Source: Gilliamella apis (GTDB taxonomy: Bacteria > Pseudomonadota > Gammaproteobacteria > Enterobacterales > Orbaceae). Taken from it: a stretch of DNA of 60,314 bases. The stretch is taken from contig NZ_NASD01000016.1 in the NCBI RefSeq assembly GCF_002142155.1, positions 1-60,314 of the forward strand. The letters run 5' to 3'. Positions 1 to 10,040 of this stretch are shown one piece after another. The position numbers were made by a program, and so were the translations under genes. The notes below the pieces were generated by a model. It was not told the DNA's origin, did no database searches, and worked only from the letters and a program-made list of their open reading frames with translations. Within the stretch, counting starts at the first letter, position 1; each line of letters opens with the position of its first letter.

Positions 1-296
1 CAATAAGATAAGTATTAAACATTACATTTGTAATGTTTAATAATCCATCAAACTAAAATCACAAAAAATGTACATAGAATATTAATCTAAAATTGATGAT
101 ATGTAATATTTTTTTATGTAAACATTTGTTAAGCAATATATTAAGCAATAATAAAAATGTTGCGAAACAGTTTTTTTGAGTGAGTTATTGTTCCGATTTT
201 ATAATTACTTACGATTCAAGCAACTTTAACAAATATTGCTTGCTAATAGCAAAGCCATTACAATGAAGCACAATTAACCATAACTCTTTTATTCCT
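1..296. other. Gene-free left edge with a perfect inverted repeat
   Basis: No convincing coding frame is visible before the acetyltransferase. Positions 14-41 form a perfect 13-bp inverted repeat (arms ATTAAACATTACA and TGTAATGTTTAAT) around a TT centre. It is not followed by a T-run, so it looks more like an operator or cruciform-prone palindrome than a terminator. The rest is very AT-rich and could hold the promoter of the gene at 297. Confidence 0.45.
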
Positions 297-791
297 ATGA
301 TTACTTATGTTAATGCCACTTTAGATGATTTACCTTTTATTGTTGATGTTTATAATTCAACCATTGCTAGCCGTCAAATTACCGCCGACTTACAACCTGT
401 TTCAGTCGAAAGTCGCTATGCTTGGTTTGAGCAACATAATCCGCAAAAACGTCCGCTTTGGTTAATCAAATATCAAAATCAACCTTGTGGCTGGGTCAGT
501 TTGTCATCTTTTTATGGTCGTCCAGCTTATGATAAAACAGTTGAAATCAGTCTATATCTTCATCAAGATTTCCGAGGTAAGAAAATTGGCCAAACCACGG
601 TGGCACAGATTGAAGCTTTTGCCAAACAAGCGGGTATTGATGCTATATTGAGCTATGTTTTTGGCCATAATATTCCAAGCATTAAGCTATTCGAAAAAAT
701 GCATTATCAACAATGGGCATTATTACCCAAAATTGCTGAACTTGATGGTATTAAACGTGATTTGGTTATTTTAGGTAAACGATTTGATTAA
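297..791 (+). CDS. GNAT-family N-acetyltransferase, phosphinothricin acetyltransferase-like
   Basis: A 164-residue protein with the layout of single-domain GNAT enzymes that acetylate a small amine with acetyl-CoA. The central strand plus the acetyl-CoA loop is visible near residues 85-105 (EISLYLHQDFRGKKIGQ), and a late FGHNIPSIKLFEKMHY stretch matches the 'N..S..L..K.GF' region of this family. Length and N-terminal sequence fit the Pat/YncA-like branch; the true substrate cannot be told. No good ribosome binding site is seen before ATG 297. The gene is followed 47 bp later by the rhomboid gene on the same strand, so the two may be co-transcribed. Cytoplasmic. Confidence 0.85.
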   Translation: MITYVNATLDDLPFIVDVYNSTIASRQITADLQPVSVESRYAWFEQHNPQKRPLWLIKYQNQPCGWVSLSSFYGRPAYDKTVEISLYLHQDFRGKKIGQTTVAQIEAFAKQAGIDAILSYVFGHNIPSIKLFEKMHYQQWALLPKIAELDGIKRDLVILGKRFD

Positions 792-838
792 ACTAATTAT
801 CTAATTTAATGTGAGTTTTTCAACGGAAACTTTAGCAT

Positions 839-1567
839 ATGTCTATCTTAAAAAATGTTCAACCGCTCTATAATCAAGCGAAAATTACCAGTATTTTGAT
901 ACTGATTAATATTGCCTGTTTTTTTATTTCTCGACTACTTGATGAGCGGGGATTCTCAACATTCAGTCAGAATAGATTCCTGATTGATTGGGGTGCTGAT
1001 ATTGCTCAATTAACTTTTTCTGGGCAATATTGGCGCTTATTTACTAATATTTTCATGCATGTTAGCTTAACCCATCTTGCCATGAATATGTTAGCATTGT
1101 GGAGTATTGGCACTATTCTAGAACGCTTGATACCACCATTAGCATTTATTGGCATTTATCTATTATCAGGATTATTTGGTAGTTTAGCCAGTGATGTTGC
1201 CACTATTAATTATAATGTCATTAGTTGTGGCGCATCAGGTGCAATTTTAGGGATTATTACCGCATTACTTGCTTATAGCTTAATTAATCGTACTGACTTA
1301 CAAGAGATGCCAATCAAATCAATCGTAGTCAGTTTATTACTGACCTTTGGTTTAGGGTTGCTACCTTCTATTGATAATATGGCGCATATTGGTGGAGCAA
1401 TCACAGGGCTTATTTTAGGCGGATTAATTAGCTTTTGTTTAGAAAAATTCCGCAATCAAAAACAGATCTGCACAATATTAATTATCACGATATTAATAGT
1501 TTCATCTTTACTTTTATATTGGGGCTATCAGCATTATCAATTGATAAGTGGCTATCTATATTATTAA
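839..1567 (+). CDS. Rhomboid-family intramembrane serine protease
   Basis: A 242-residue multi-spanning membrane protein that would cleave transmembrane helices within the inner membrane. Family signatures are visible: HVSLTHLAMNMLALWSIG (about residues 77-94, the His/Asn helix 2 region), the nucleophile motif GASGAILG (Ser near residue 133) and the helix-6 histidine in AHIGGAITGLILGG (near residue 182). The catalytic Ser-His pair is therefore intact and the protein is expected to be active. Hydrophobic segments are spread over the whole length. The ATG at 839 is taken as start. A strong hairpin follows the stop codon, so the transcript probably ends there. Confidence 0.92.
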   Translation: MSILKNVQPLYNQAKITSILILINIACFFISRLLDERGFSTFSQNRFLIDWGADIAQLTFSGQYWRLFTNIFMHVSLTHLAMNMLALWSIGTILERLIPPLAFIGIYLLSGLFGSLASDVATINYNVISCGASGAILGIITALLAYSLINRTDLQEMPIKSIVVSLLLTFGLGLLPSIDNMAHIGGAITGLILGGLISFCLEKFRNQKQICTILIITILIVSSLLLYWGYQHYQLISGYLYY

Positions 1568-1571
1568 AAAT

Positions 1572-1601
1572 AAGGCGCAAATCAGATATTGCGCCTTGTT
1601 T
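1572..1601. terminator. Intrinsic terminator between convergent rhomboid and lolE genes
   Basis: Arms AAGGCGCAA (1572-1580) and TTGCGCCTT (1589-1597) pair perfectly over 9 bp with an 8-nt loop and are followed by GTTTAT. It lies between two convergent genes and can serve both strands. Confidence 0.8.
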
Positions 1602-1621
1602 ATATTCTGTTTAATTGTAAA

Positions 1622-2860
1622 TTAATAACTACTTAACACTCTGGCCGGATCGATTTTACAAGCTCTTTGCGCTGGATAATAGCTGGCAATCAAACTTAGT
1701 AACATAGCCGTAATAAATACCAAGATGACATCCAAAAGATGAATTTCTGATGGTAAAAAATCAACAAAATAGATATTGCTGTTTAAAAATTTGTGCCCCA
1801 TTATTGATTCAACCGCTGCCATAATATTGGAAAGTTGCCATGCCAAAATAGATCCAAGCAATACACCAATCACACTACCAATTAATCCAGAAAGCACACC
1901 ATACCAAATAAAAATGCGTTTTATTAGACGATTAGTCGCCCCGAGTGTTTTTAAAATAGCAATATCACGTTGTTTATCTTTTACCGCAATAACCAGCGTC
2001 GACACAATATTAAAACAAGCCACACCAATAACCACAATCATCGCTAAATACATAATTTGTCTAATCATTTGAATATCACGATACATGAAGCCAAAGGTAT
2101 GTTCCCAACTGTTAAAACTAAGATCTTCTTCCAGATTCAATATTGCATGACCAATAATAGCACTAGCTTGATAGACATTATCAACATTAAGCATTAATCC
2201 CGTGACACTGTCACCAATAGCAAGTAACTTTTGTGAATCAGCTAATGGTAATAATGCAACATTGTTACTTAACGTACCACTTAGATCTAAAATACCGTGT
2301 ACTTGCAAACGAACACGACGAGGAGGCTTAAGTTGCTCAGGATTGTTTGATACAGGAATAAGTAAGGTAACCCACTGCCCTTCATTAACTGCTAACGATT
2401 TAGCTAATCCGGCACCTAAAATGATTTGTTGGCTATCAGCTTTAAAATCTTGCCATTTATTATTAAGTACATAGCTAGGTAAAGAACTAATTTTCTGTTC
2501 TTGTTCAGGATCAAGTCCTTGTACTTCAACAGCACCAAGCTTACTTCCATTTTCAATCAATCCGGTAAAACTAACATAAGGCGTCACCGATAAGATATTT
2601 TTGTTCTCTTGTAACTCGGTTTGTACCTGTTGCCAATTATCTAAATTGCCATATTGTGAATAAATTTGGCCATGTGGTACTACCGATAACACCCTATCGT
2701 TGAGTTCTCGTTCAAAACCATTCATGGCGCTTAAACCAATAATCAATGCGGCAATACCGATAGCAATGCTCAAAGTTGAAATAATTGATATCAACGAAAC
2801 CATGCCACTTTTACGGCGACCTTTACGAAATTTAATGGCTGTAATTAATGATAAATTCAT
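1622..2860 (-). CDS. lolE: Lipoprotein-releasing ABC transporter permease LolE
   Basis: A 412-residue inner-membrane subunit of LolCDE, which extracts mature outer-membrane lipoproteins and hands them to LolA. The N terminus has one membrane helix after a basic KFRKGRRKSGM stretch. It is followed by a long periplasmic domain (about residues 45-265) and three C-terminal helices typical of the MacB/FtsX permease family (AVKDKQRDIAILKTLGATNRLIKRIF is the cytoplasmic coupling segment). It is the last gene of lolCDE on the minus strand, 20 bp downstream of lolD. LolE is distinguished from LolC by position and by its N-terminal sequence. Having separate LolC and LolE, rather than one LolF, is typical of enteric gammaproteobacteria. 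Confidence 0.95.
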   Translation of the reverse strand: MNLSLITAIKFRKGRRKSGMVSLISIISTLSIAIGIAALIIGLSAMNGFERELNDRVLSVVPHGQIYSQYGNLDNWQQVQTELQENKNILSVTPYVSFTGLIENGSKLGAVEVQGLDPEQEQKISSLPSYVLNNKWQDFKADSQQIILGAGLAKSLAVNEGQWVTLLIPVSNNPEQLKPPRRVRLQVHGILDLSGTLSNNVALLPLADSQKLLAIGDSVTGLMLNVDNVYQASAIIGHAILNLEEDLSFNSWEHTFGFMYRDIQMIRQIMYLAMIVVIGVACFNIVSTLVIAVKDKQRDIAILKTLGATNRLIKRIFIWYGVLSGLIGSVIGVLLGSILAWQLSNIMAAVESIMGHKFLNSNIYFVDFLPSEIHLLDVILVFITAMLLSLIASYYPAQRACKIDPARVLSSY

Positions 2861-2880
2861 GTTTAATTATCCATTCACCC

Positions 2881-3579
2881 TTAATTAACAGAATTACTGG
2901 CAGATAACTGACCATCACTCATAATCAACTGTTGATCAAGTTTGTTCGCTAAAACTAAATCATGAGTTACGACTAAAAACGCTGTGCCGTGTTCACGGTT
3001 AAGTTTGATTAACAGATCAAAAATGGCATCAGCGGTTGATTTATCTAAGTTACCAGTAGGTTCATCGGCCATCACTAAAGCCGGATTATTTATCAATGCC
3101 CTGCCTATTGCCACTCGTTGACGTTCACCTCCAGATAATTCTGCAGGACGGTGATTAGCTCGTTTAACTAAATTTACCGACTCTAGCATTGCCATAGCGC
3201 GTTTTTTAGCCTCATTTGGAGAGGTACCAGCAATTAATAACGGCATCGCCACATTTTCCAATGCAGTAAAGTCTGGAAGTAGATGATGAAACTGATACAC
3301 GAAACCAATTTCTTGATTACGTAAATGTGCTTTTTCTTGTTCTGATAACTGATTAAGTTGTTGTGATTTAAATATAATTTCACCTGAAGTTGGTTTGTCT
3401 AATCCACCCAATAAATGCAATAAGGTACTCTTTCCAGATCCTGAGCTACCAATAATAGCGAGTAATGATTGCGGATAAATATCAAATGAAACATTTTTTA
3501 GTACTTCAGTGACCATTTTGCCTTCTTTATAGGTTTTATAAAGATTTTTAGCCGAAAGAAGTGGCTGTAAATTATTCAT
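2881..3579 (-). CDS. lolD: Lipoprotein-releasing ABC transporter ATPase LolD
   Basis: A 232-residue ATPase that powers LolCE. Visible motifs are Walker [10 protein letters not shown], the Q-loop region [20 protein letters not shown], the signature [15 protein letters not shown], Walker [14 protein letters not shown] and the switch histidine VTHD. The frame is open upstream to 3615, but the ATG at 3579 ([17 protein letters not shown]) gives the usual LolD length and N terminus. It overlaps the end of lolC by 8 bp, which suggests translational coupling. Cytoplasmic face of the inner membrane. Confidence 0.96.
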   Translation of the reverse strand: MNNLQPLLSAKNLYKTYKEGKMVTEVLKNVSFDIYPQSLLAIIGSSGSGKSTLLHLLGGLDKPTSGEIIFKSQQLNQLSEQEKAHLRNQEIGFVYQFHHLLPDFTALENVAMPLLIAGTSPNEAKKRAMAMLESVNLVKRANHRPAELSGGERQRVAIGRALINNPALVMADEPTGNLDKSTADAIFDLLIKLNREHGTAFLVVTHDLVLANKLDQQLIMSDGQLSASNSVN

Positions 3580-4783
3580 AACGTAAAGCCTCCGCTGGTT
3601 GAATATTGGCTGCACGGTAGGCAGGATAAAGTGTTGAAATTAGTGATAACATAAGTAATCCGAAAATAATAAATACTATCTGTGAAGGCTCAACCAAACT
3701 AGGTAATTCAATACCAGCAAAGGATAATCCAAGTACTGACATCAATTCATTGAGATAGGAAGCCAGTAACAGTCCTATAGCACTACCAAGTAAAGTACCA
3801 ATGACACCAGAACTAGCACCTTGAATAATAAAAATCAGCATAATTTTAAAACGTGACAAGCCTTGCGTTTTTAAAATCGCGACTTCTCCTTGTTTTTCCA
3901 TAACCAACAAACTTAATGAAGTAATAATGTTAAAAGCTGCCACAATTACAATCAAACTGATCAATAAGCCCATTACATTTTTTTCCATCTTGATTGCTTG
4001 AAACAATTCACCACGTTTAGCTCGCCAGTCAGTAAAAACTAAATCATCGGGTAACGAACGATTAGTTACTGATGAGATGTCCAGTGGATGTGTTAAAAAT
4101 AATCGCCAACCACTAATATTATTCGCTGGATAACGTAATAAATTTTTGGCATCAGATTGATTGATATAGATTAACGCTTGGTTAATATCATGATTGACCG
4201 AAAATAAACCACTTATAGTAAACAAACGTTGTGAAGGAATGCGTCCAACTGGTGTTATCTGGCTAGCATCGGTAACCATTAAGCGAATTTTGTCACCAAC
4301 CAAAACACCAAGTTGATTAGCCAATGTCTGTCCCAGTATCACATTATAGCTACCCGCTTGTAATGAATCGATTGAACCTGTATAAACATAATTTTCTATT
4401 GGATCATGATCCTCTGCGGTGATACCCATTAAGGTACTAACCGTAATACTTTGTTGACTTTGTAGTACCACATCACCGGTAATTATTGGCGTAATTCGTT
4501 CAACGCCAGGGGTATTTTCAAATTGTTTAGAATGAATGACTGTTGTATTGATTCTTCCGGTTTTTGAAGTAATTTGCGCTTGGGGGAAAAACTTTAAGAT
4601 ACTATTTTGCATCTGATCTTCCAATCCATTCATTACCGACAAAACCACAATCAAACCGATAGAACCGAGCATGATGCCAATCATAGATAGCCAAGAAACA
4701 AAGCGACCAAACCCATCGGTTTTTTGCCCGTATACATAGCGTAAACCTATATAAAATACTAATGGACGAAATATTTTTGACAT
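3572..4783 (-). CDS. lolC: Lipoprotein-releasing ABC transporter permease LolC
   Basis: A 403-residue permease paralogous to LolE and first gene of lolCDE. ATG 4783 ([19 protein letters not shown]) is chosen over upstream in-frame starts because it matches the usual LolC N terminus and length, and an AGGTAC element lies upstream. One N-terminal helix is followed by a periplasmic domain of about 220 residues and three C-terminal helices; [20 protein letters not shown] is the coupling segment. LolC normally contributes the hook that recruits LolA. The operon starts about 150 bp from the divergent mfd gene, so both promoters lie between 4784 and 4933. Confidence 0.95.
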   Translation of the reverse strand: MSKIFRPLVFYIGLRYVYGQKTDGFGRFVSWLSMIGIMLGSIGLIVVLSVMNGLEDQMQNSILKFFPQAQITSKTGRINTTVIHSKQFENTPGVERITPIITGDVVLQSQQSITVSTLMGITAEDHDPIENYVYTGSIDSLQAGSYNVILGQTLANQLGVLVGDKIRLMVTDASQITPVGRIPSQRLFTISGLFSVNHDINQALIYINQSDAKNLLRYPANNISGWRLFLTHPLDISSVTNRSLPDDLVFTDWRAKRGELFQAIKMEKNVMGLLISLIVIVAAFNIITSLSLLVMEKQGEVAILKTQGLSRFKIMLIFIIQGASSGVIGTLLGSAIGLLLASYLNELMSVLGLSFAGIELPSLVEPSQIVFIIFGLLMLSLISTLYPAYRAANIQPAEALRYE

Positions 4784-4933
4784 AATAGTTATAAAGTACC
4801 TAAAGTTTTCAATTAAGTTTAACCAGTTAAATTTTAACTGCTTATCATACAGGATTAAACAGTTATAGAAAACAACCATATAATTACGTTATAATCTTAG
4901 GCTAACTTTGTCGCAATTATCTATTATTCTAAC

Positions 4934-7900
4934 ATGTCAAAAAAATACAATATTTCTAACATCATTCCTAAAAAATCAGGTGAAGTAAAACAAGTCGGTC
5001 AACTTGTTGGTTCTTCCCTATCCCAATTTTGTGCACAGGCTATTGCTGCGCACGATGGTTTAGTGGTGATTGTTACCGATGACATGCAACAAACAACTCG
5101 TCTTCATGAAGAGTTGAAACAATTTTCAACTTTCCCATCGATTTTTTTCCCCGATTGGGAAACACTACCTTATGATAGTTTTTCACCGCATCAAGATATT
5201 GTTTCCGAGCGGCTATCTTGTCTTTATCAACTTGGTCATTTAACTAAAGGTGCCTTAATCCTACCAATTAATACTCTTATGCAAAAAGTATGTCCACAAA
5301 ACTACTTAGGTGGGCATGTATTTATGATGAAGAAAGGCTTAGCTATAAGCCGTGAAAATCTGCGATTACAACTTGAAAATGCCGGTTATCGTTCAGTAAG
5401 TCAAGTCATGGAGCATGGTGAATATGCTACTCGCGGTGCGCTATTTGATATCTACCCAATGGGCAGTGAAAAACCATATCGTATCGACTTTTTTGATGAC
5501 GAAATAGATAGTATTCGCACTTTTGATGTTGAAAGCCAGCGAACACTCGATGAAATTAATGAAATTCAACTTCTTCCAGCCCATGAGTTTCCATTTGATA
5601 AAGCATCCATTGAACTGTTTCGTAGTCAATGGCGAGAGCAATTTGAAGTAAGACTCGATCCTGAAAGTATCTATCAACAAGTCAGTAAAAATATTTTACC
5701 TACAGGTATCGAATATTGGCAGGCACTATTTTTTAACGAGCCACTCACGCCACTATTTTCTTACTTTTTATCCAATACGTTGATCATTAACACAGCCAAT
5801 ATTGAACAATTTGCTAATAAATATTGGCAAGATATCACGCAACGTTATGAGAGTCGCAAAGTCGATCCGATGCGACCATTGTTAACGCCAGCGGTAATCT
5901 GGTCAAAAACCGATGAGATCTTTGCCCATTTTAAACAATACCCTCGAATCACAATATCACATACTGAAATTAGTGATTCGAACAAAAGTGTTAATTTACC
6001 ATTTAGTTTTTTGCCAGAGATTGCGATACAAATTCAGCAAAAACAACCTTATTTACATTTTCAGCAATTTACTCAAGATTTCCATGGTAAAATCATTTTT
6101 TCAGTTGAATCGGAAGGCCGTAAAGATGCCTTACAAGAGATCTTAGGCCGAATGCGAATACATCCGACATCCATCTCGCAACTTGATCAATTAGCCAATA
6201 CCGAAAATCGCTACTTTTTAATGATCGGTGCCAGCGAACAAGGTTTTATCGATCAGCAACAAAATTTCGCTTTTATCACTGAAAACGAACTATTAGGTCG
6301 TCGGGTTATTCGGCGAAAAAAAGAGAGCAAACAGGCGATCAATACCGATAGTTTAATTCGTAGCTTAGCCGAATTAACCCCTGGCAAACCAGTGGTACAT
6401 TTAGAGCATGGAGTTGGTCGATATGCGGGTTTAACAACATTAGAGACCGGTGGTATAACAGCCGAATATCTTATCTTGCTCTATGCGAATGAAACTAAAC
6501 TCTATGTACCGGTTTCATCACTAAATTTAATTAGCCGTTATTCAGGTGGTGATGAAGATAATGCCCCGCTAAACAAATTAGGAACGGATACATGGAGTAA
6601 GGCACGACAAAAGGCAGCCGAAAAAGTACGAGATGTTGCCGCTGAATTACTTGATATTTATGCTGAACGAGAAAGCAAACCTGGCTTTGAATTTAAACAA
6701 GATCGTGAACAATATGAGCTGTTTTGCCAAGCTTTCCCGTATCAAGAAACTGACGACCAACAAAATGCCATTGGTGCAGTTATTGGTGATATGTGTTCAC
6801 CTTACGCAATGGATCGATTAGTCTGTGGTGATGTTGGTTTTGGTAAAACCGAAGTGGCTATTCGTGCCGCATTTTTAGCAGTGATTAACCATAAACAGAC
6901 CGCCGTATTAGTTCCGACCACATTACTGGCTCAGCAACATTATGAGAGTTTTTGTGATAGATTTGCCAATTGGCCAATCCGTATCGAAAGTTTGTCTCGA
7001 TTTAAAACCGCTAAACAGCAGCAAGCCATTATTCAAGAACTTGCTGAAGGTAAAATCGATATTGTCATCGGTACCCATAAATTATTACAAGAAGATGTAA
7101 AATGGCAAGATTTAGGCTTATTAATTGTTGATGAAGAACATCGCTTTGGTGTTCGTCAAAAAGAACGAATCAAAGCAATGCGCGCCAATATCGATATACT
7201 CACTTTGACCGCCACCCCTATTCCGCGTACCTTAAATATGGCAATGAGTGGTATGCGTGATTTATCAATTATTGCCACACCACCTGCACGTCGATTAGCT
7301 ATAAAAACCTTTGTTCGAGAATCTGATGATTTAGTTATTCGTGAAGCAATTCTACGGGAAATTCTCCGTGGTGGTCAGATTTATTATCTACACAATGATG
7401 TGTCGGACATTGAAAAAGTGGCAGAAAAACTAACGGAATTGGTACCTGAAGCTCGTGTTGCTATAGGCCATGGTCAGATGCATGAACGTGATCTTGAGCG
7501 AGTTATGAATGATTTTCATCACCAACGATTCAATTTATTAGTATGTACAACTATTGTCGAAACAGGAATCGATATTCCTAATGCCAATACGATTATTATC
7601 GATCGTGCTGATAAATTTGGTCTTGCACAATTACATCAATTGCGAGGTCGAGTTGGGCGTTCATATCATCAAGCCTATGCTTATTTATTGACACCACATC
7701 CAAAATTATTAACTAAAGATGCTAAAAAACGTCTTGACGCTATTGCTACTTTAGAAGATTTAGGTGCTGGATTTGCCTTAGCCACCCATGATCTTGAAAT
7801 ACGAGGTGCCGGTGAGTTACTTGGTAGTGATCAAAGTGGTCAAATTGAAACAATAGGTTTTAATTTATACATTGAATTACTTGATGATGCGGTTAAATCA

Positions 7901-8395
7901 CTTAAAGAAGGCAAAGAGCCTACCCTCGAATCACTACTTAATAATCAACAAACTGAAGTTGAATTACGGTTACCAACACTGATTCCAGATGATTTTATTC
8001 CTGATGTAAATACCCGATTATCACTATATAAACGAATTGCGAGTATTGAAAACCTAGATGAACTTACCGATATACAAGTTGAAATGCGAGACCGTTTTGG
8101 TCAATTACCCGATCCAGTGCTATTTTTATTAGAAACGACTAAAATCCGCTATCAAGCAAGTAAATTGGGCATTACAAAAATCGAATATGGTGAAAAAGGC
8201 GGCTTTATAGAATTTGGCTCTAACAACAAAATTGCGATAGATTATTTAATCGAAACGATTCAAAAATCGCCAAAAAATTATCGCCTAGAAGGAACAAATC
8301 GATTAAAATTGCTTAAATCTGATTTACAGCGAGTTGATCGCATTGATTATATTAAAAATTTATTAGCTGATTTTGCAGAGCATCAAGAAAAATAG
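4934..8395 (+). CDS. mfd: Transcription-repair coupling factor Mfd
   Basis: An 1153-residue DNA translocase that dislodges RNA polymerase stalled at lesions and recruits UvrA. The N-terminal UvrB-homology region spans roughly residues 15-340. The RNA-polymerase-interacting domain is marked by GKPVVHLEHGVGRYAGL near residue 483. The RecG-like motor has Walker A GDVGFGKTE near residue 632 and the DEEH box near residue 733. Motif VI and the TRG region include QLRGRVGRSY. A C-terminal UvrA-masking domain follows after about residue 1000. The length is close to that of E. coli Mfd. It is monocistronic or leads into the YdgA-like genes 31 bp downstream. Its position beside lolCDE matches the enterobacterial arrangement. 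Confidence 0.97.
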   Translation: MSKKYNISNIIPKKSGEVKQVGQLVGSSLSQFCAQAIAAHDGLVVIVTDDMQQTTRLHEELKQFSTFPSIFFPDWETLPYDSFSPHQDIVSERLSCLYQLGHLTKGALILPINTLMQKVCPQNYLGGHVFMMKKGLAISRENLRLQLENAGYRSVSQVMEHGEYATRGALFDIYPMGSEKPYRIDFFDDEIDSIRTFDVESQRTLDEINEIQLLPAHEFPFDKASIELFRSQWREQFEVRLDPESIYQQVSKNILPTGIEYWQALFFNEPLTPLFSYFLSNTLIINTANIEQFANKYWQDITQRYESRKVDPMRPLLTPAVIWSKTDEIFAHFKQYPRITISHTEISDSNKSVNLPFSFLPEIAIQIQQKQPYLHFQQFTQDFHGKIIFSVESEGRKDALQEILGRMRIHPTSISQLDQLANTENRYFLMIGASEQGFIDQQQNFAFITENELLGRRVIRRKKESKQAINTDSLIRSLAELTPGKPVVHLEHGVGRYAGLTTLETGGITAEYLILLYANETKLYVPVSSLNLISRYSGGDEDNAPLNKLGTDTWSKARQKAAEKVRDVAAELLDIYAERESKPGFEFKQDREQYELFCQAFPYQETDDQQNAIGAVIGDMCSPYAMDRLVCGDVGFGKTEVAIRAAFLAVINHKQTAVLVPTTLLAQQHYESFCDRFANWPIRIESLSRFKTAKQQQAIIQELAEGKIDIVIGTHKLLQEDVKWQDLGLLIVDEEHRFGVRQKERIKAMRANIDILTLTATPIPRTLNMAMSGMRDLSIIATPPARRLAIKTFVRESDDLVIREAILREILRGGQIYYLHNDVSDIEKVAEKLTELVPEARVAIGHGQMHERDLERVMNDFHHQRFNLLVCTTIVETGIDIPNANTIIIDRADKFGLAQLHQLRGRVGRSYHQAYAYLLTPHPKLLTKDAKKRLDAIATLEDLGAGFALATHDLEIRGAGELLGSDQSGQIETIGFNLYIELLDDAVKSLKEGKEPTLESLLNNQQTEVELRLPTLIPDDFIPDVNTRLSLYKRIASIENLDELTDIQVEMRDRFGQLPDPVLFLLETTKIRYQASKLGITKIEYGEKGGFIEFGSNNKIAIDYLIETIQKSPKNYRLEGTNRLKLLKSDLQRVDRIDYIKNLLADFAEHQEK

Positions 8396-8426
8396 CTAAA
8401 AATATAACAGAATATAAAGAGTAAAA

Positions 8427-9944
8427 ATGAAAAAGACGACACTGGCTGTTGGCGTTATCGCTATATTAGGTTTAAGTTATGTCGGTATTGTCTGGCATAC
8501 AGGAAACCTAATTGAAAGCAATCTTGATAAATCATTAACGCAAGTTACTGAGCAATTTAACAATAGTCAAAATGTGTTTAAAATCAACATCAGCCATTCT
8601 AATGATGAAAAACAGCTATTTTCAACCAAAACTCATATTAATATGACCCTATCTTCCAAAGATGGCAGTTTTGCTGATGTTTTAACGCTTGCTGATAAAG
8701 ATTTCACAATCCATCATGGTCCATTACCAATCGCGGGCTTAAAACAAGGCATATTTTCACCGCAAATGGCTTGGGTGGAATATGAAACTAGCGAAGAATC
8801 TAATCCATTATTATGGAAGACTAATGGTAATCGCCCCTTTATTACTGGTTATATTAGTTTAGATTATAGTAATAATATAATTATAAAACTTTTCAGCAGG
8901 AAAATAATTCATCATAGAGAAACAGATAATCATATTAAATTCGAATCCGAATTAGGCAATGGTAATTTCACATTTATTAGTAATATTGATTCGGCTATCC
9001 CTTCGATAACACTAAATTTAGATAGATTTCACACTAAAAAATCAGTTCAATATATTACATTAGATAAGCTTCACATTGATCTTGATGGCGAAAAACAGTC
9101 AAATATGATTCGTTATAATTTGAATTTAGATTCTTTAAAGACTAATTTAAAAGATATTTACTTCAATTATGAATATGACTATGACAAACCTGATAACAAT
9201 ACCTTTTTAATTGAAAATTTAAAAGCAAATGGGATTATTGATTACGTTAATCAAAATATAACTTTAAATACTAATCTTGATAAATTCAGCTTAATGGCTG
9301 AATCAGATGAACAACTACCCTCTACTAAATTAGACAAACTATCTATTAAGCAAAAAATCGATTTAAGTGATACTCGCGTTCTTAATGGCTCGTTCACTTG
9401 CAGTGTTGACTCAATCTTATATGGACAACAGAACTTAGGTAATGCAAATATAGATATAGATTATCAAGGTATAGATAAAGCACTGTTTGGTGATGGATTC
9501 ATAAATGGAGATGCTACAGATAATCAACCTATTCACAGTAAAATTGAACTTAAACAACTAAATTGGCACAATCTTGATGGTGATATCAATATTAGTGGCA
9601 TAACGACTATCAACAATTTTGATAACACCATGTTAGACGATGACAATTTAAATAGAATCAATAGTTTTAAATTAAATATTGATGCACCACTTAAAGTCTT
9701 AGCCCGTAGCTATGCTCAATTTCATCATCCAGAAAATAATGAACTAACTGAACAACAGCTTAACGAATCGAAACAAATCGTTAAAAATCTATACCAACAG
9801 ATATTAAATAATTCACCACTATTCAAATATAATAAAGGTGACGAACAAGGAATATTTACTAATATTGATATCCCTAACAACAGTGGCCAAGCTAACGTTA
9901 ATGGTGATATTTTTAACAAAGATGATATGCTTAGTCTATTTTAA
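8427..9944 (+). CDS. YdgA/DUF945-family protein, copy 1
   Basis: A 505-residue protein with a single N-terminal membrane anchor (MKKTTLAVGVIAILGLSYVG) and a large, probably periplasmic, repetitive beta-rich body. The anchor is followed by a conserved WHTGN motif and, further on, HHGPLPIAGLKQGIFSPQMAW, both typical of the YdgA (DUF945) family. The family function is not established; envelope or motility roles have been suggested for relatives. It starts 31 bp after mfd and is followed 96 bp later by a diverged paralogue with a near-identical first 30 residues, so the pair arose by tandem duplication. AAT/GAT-rich composition resembles the neighbouring copy. Confidence 0.8.
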   Translation: MKKTTLAVGVIAILGLSYVGIVWHTGNLIESNLDKSLTQVTEQFNNSQNVFKINISHSNDEKQLFSTKTHINMTLSSKDGSFADVLTLADKDFTIHHGPLPIAGLKQGIFSPQMAWVEYETSEESNPLLWKTNGNRPFITGYISLDYSNNIIIKLFSRKIIHHRETDNHIKFESELGNGNFTFISNIDSAIPSITLNLDRFHTKKSVQYITLDKLHIDLDGEKQSNMIRYNLNLDSLKTNLKDIYFNYEYDYDKPDNNTFLIENLKANGIIDYVNQNITLNTNLDKFSLMAESDEQLPSTKLDKLSIKQKIDLSDTRVLNGSFTCSVDSILYGQQNLGNANIDIDYQGIDKALFGDGFINGDATDNQPIHSKIELKQLNWHNLDGDINISGITTINNFDNTMLDDDNLNRINSFKLNIDAPLKVLARSYAQFHHPENNELTEQQLNESKQIVKNLYQQILNNSPLFKYNKGDEQGIFTNIDIPNNSGQANVNGDIFNKDDMLSLF

Positions 9945-10040
9945 ACTAGCTTAGTCATAATTTAACTAAATAACTAAATCATATTTTAATGAAATATATT
10001 TATAAATAATTTAAAGAAAATAGAAGGTAAGAGAGTAAAC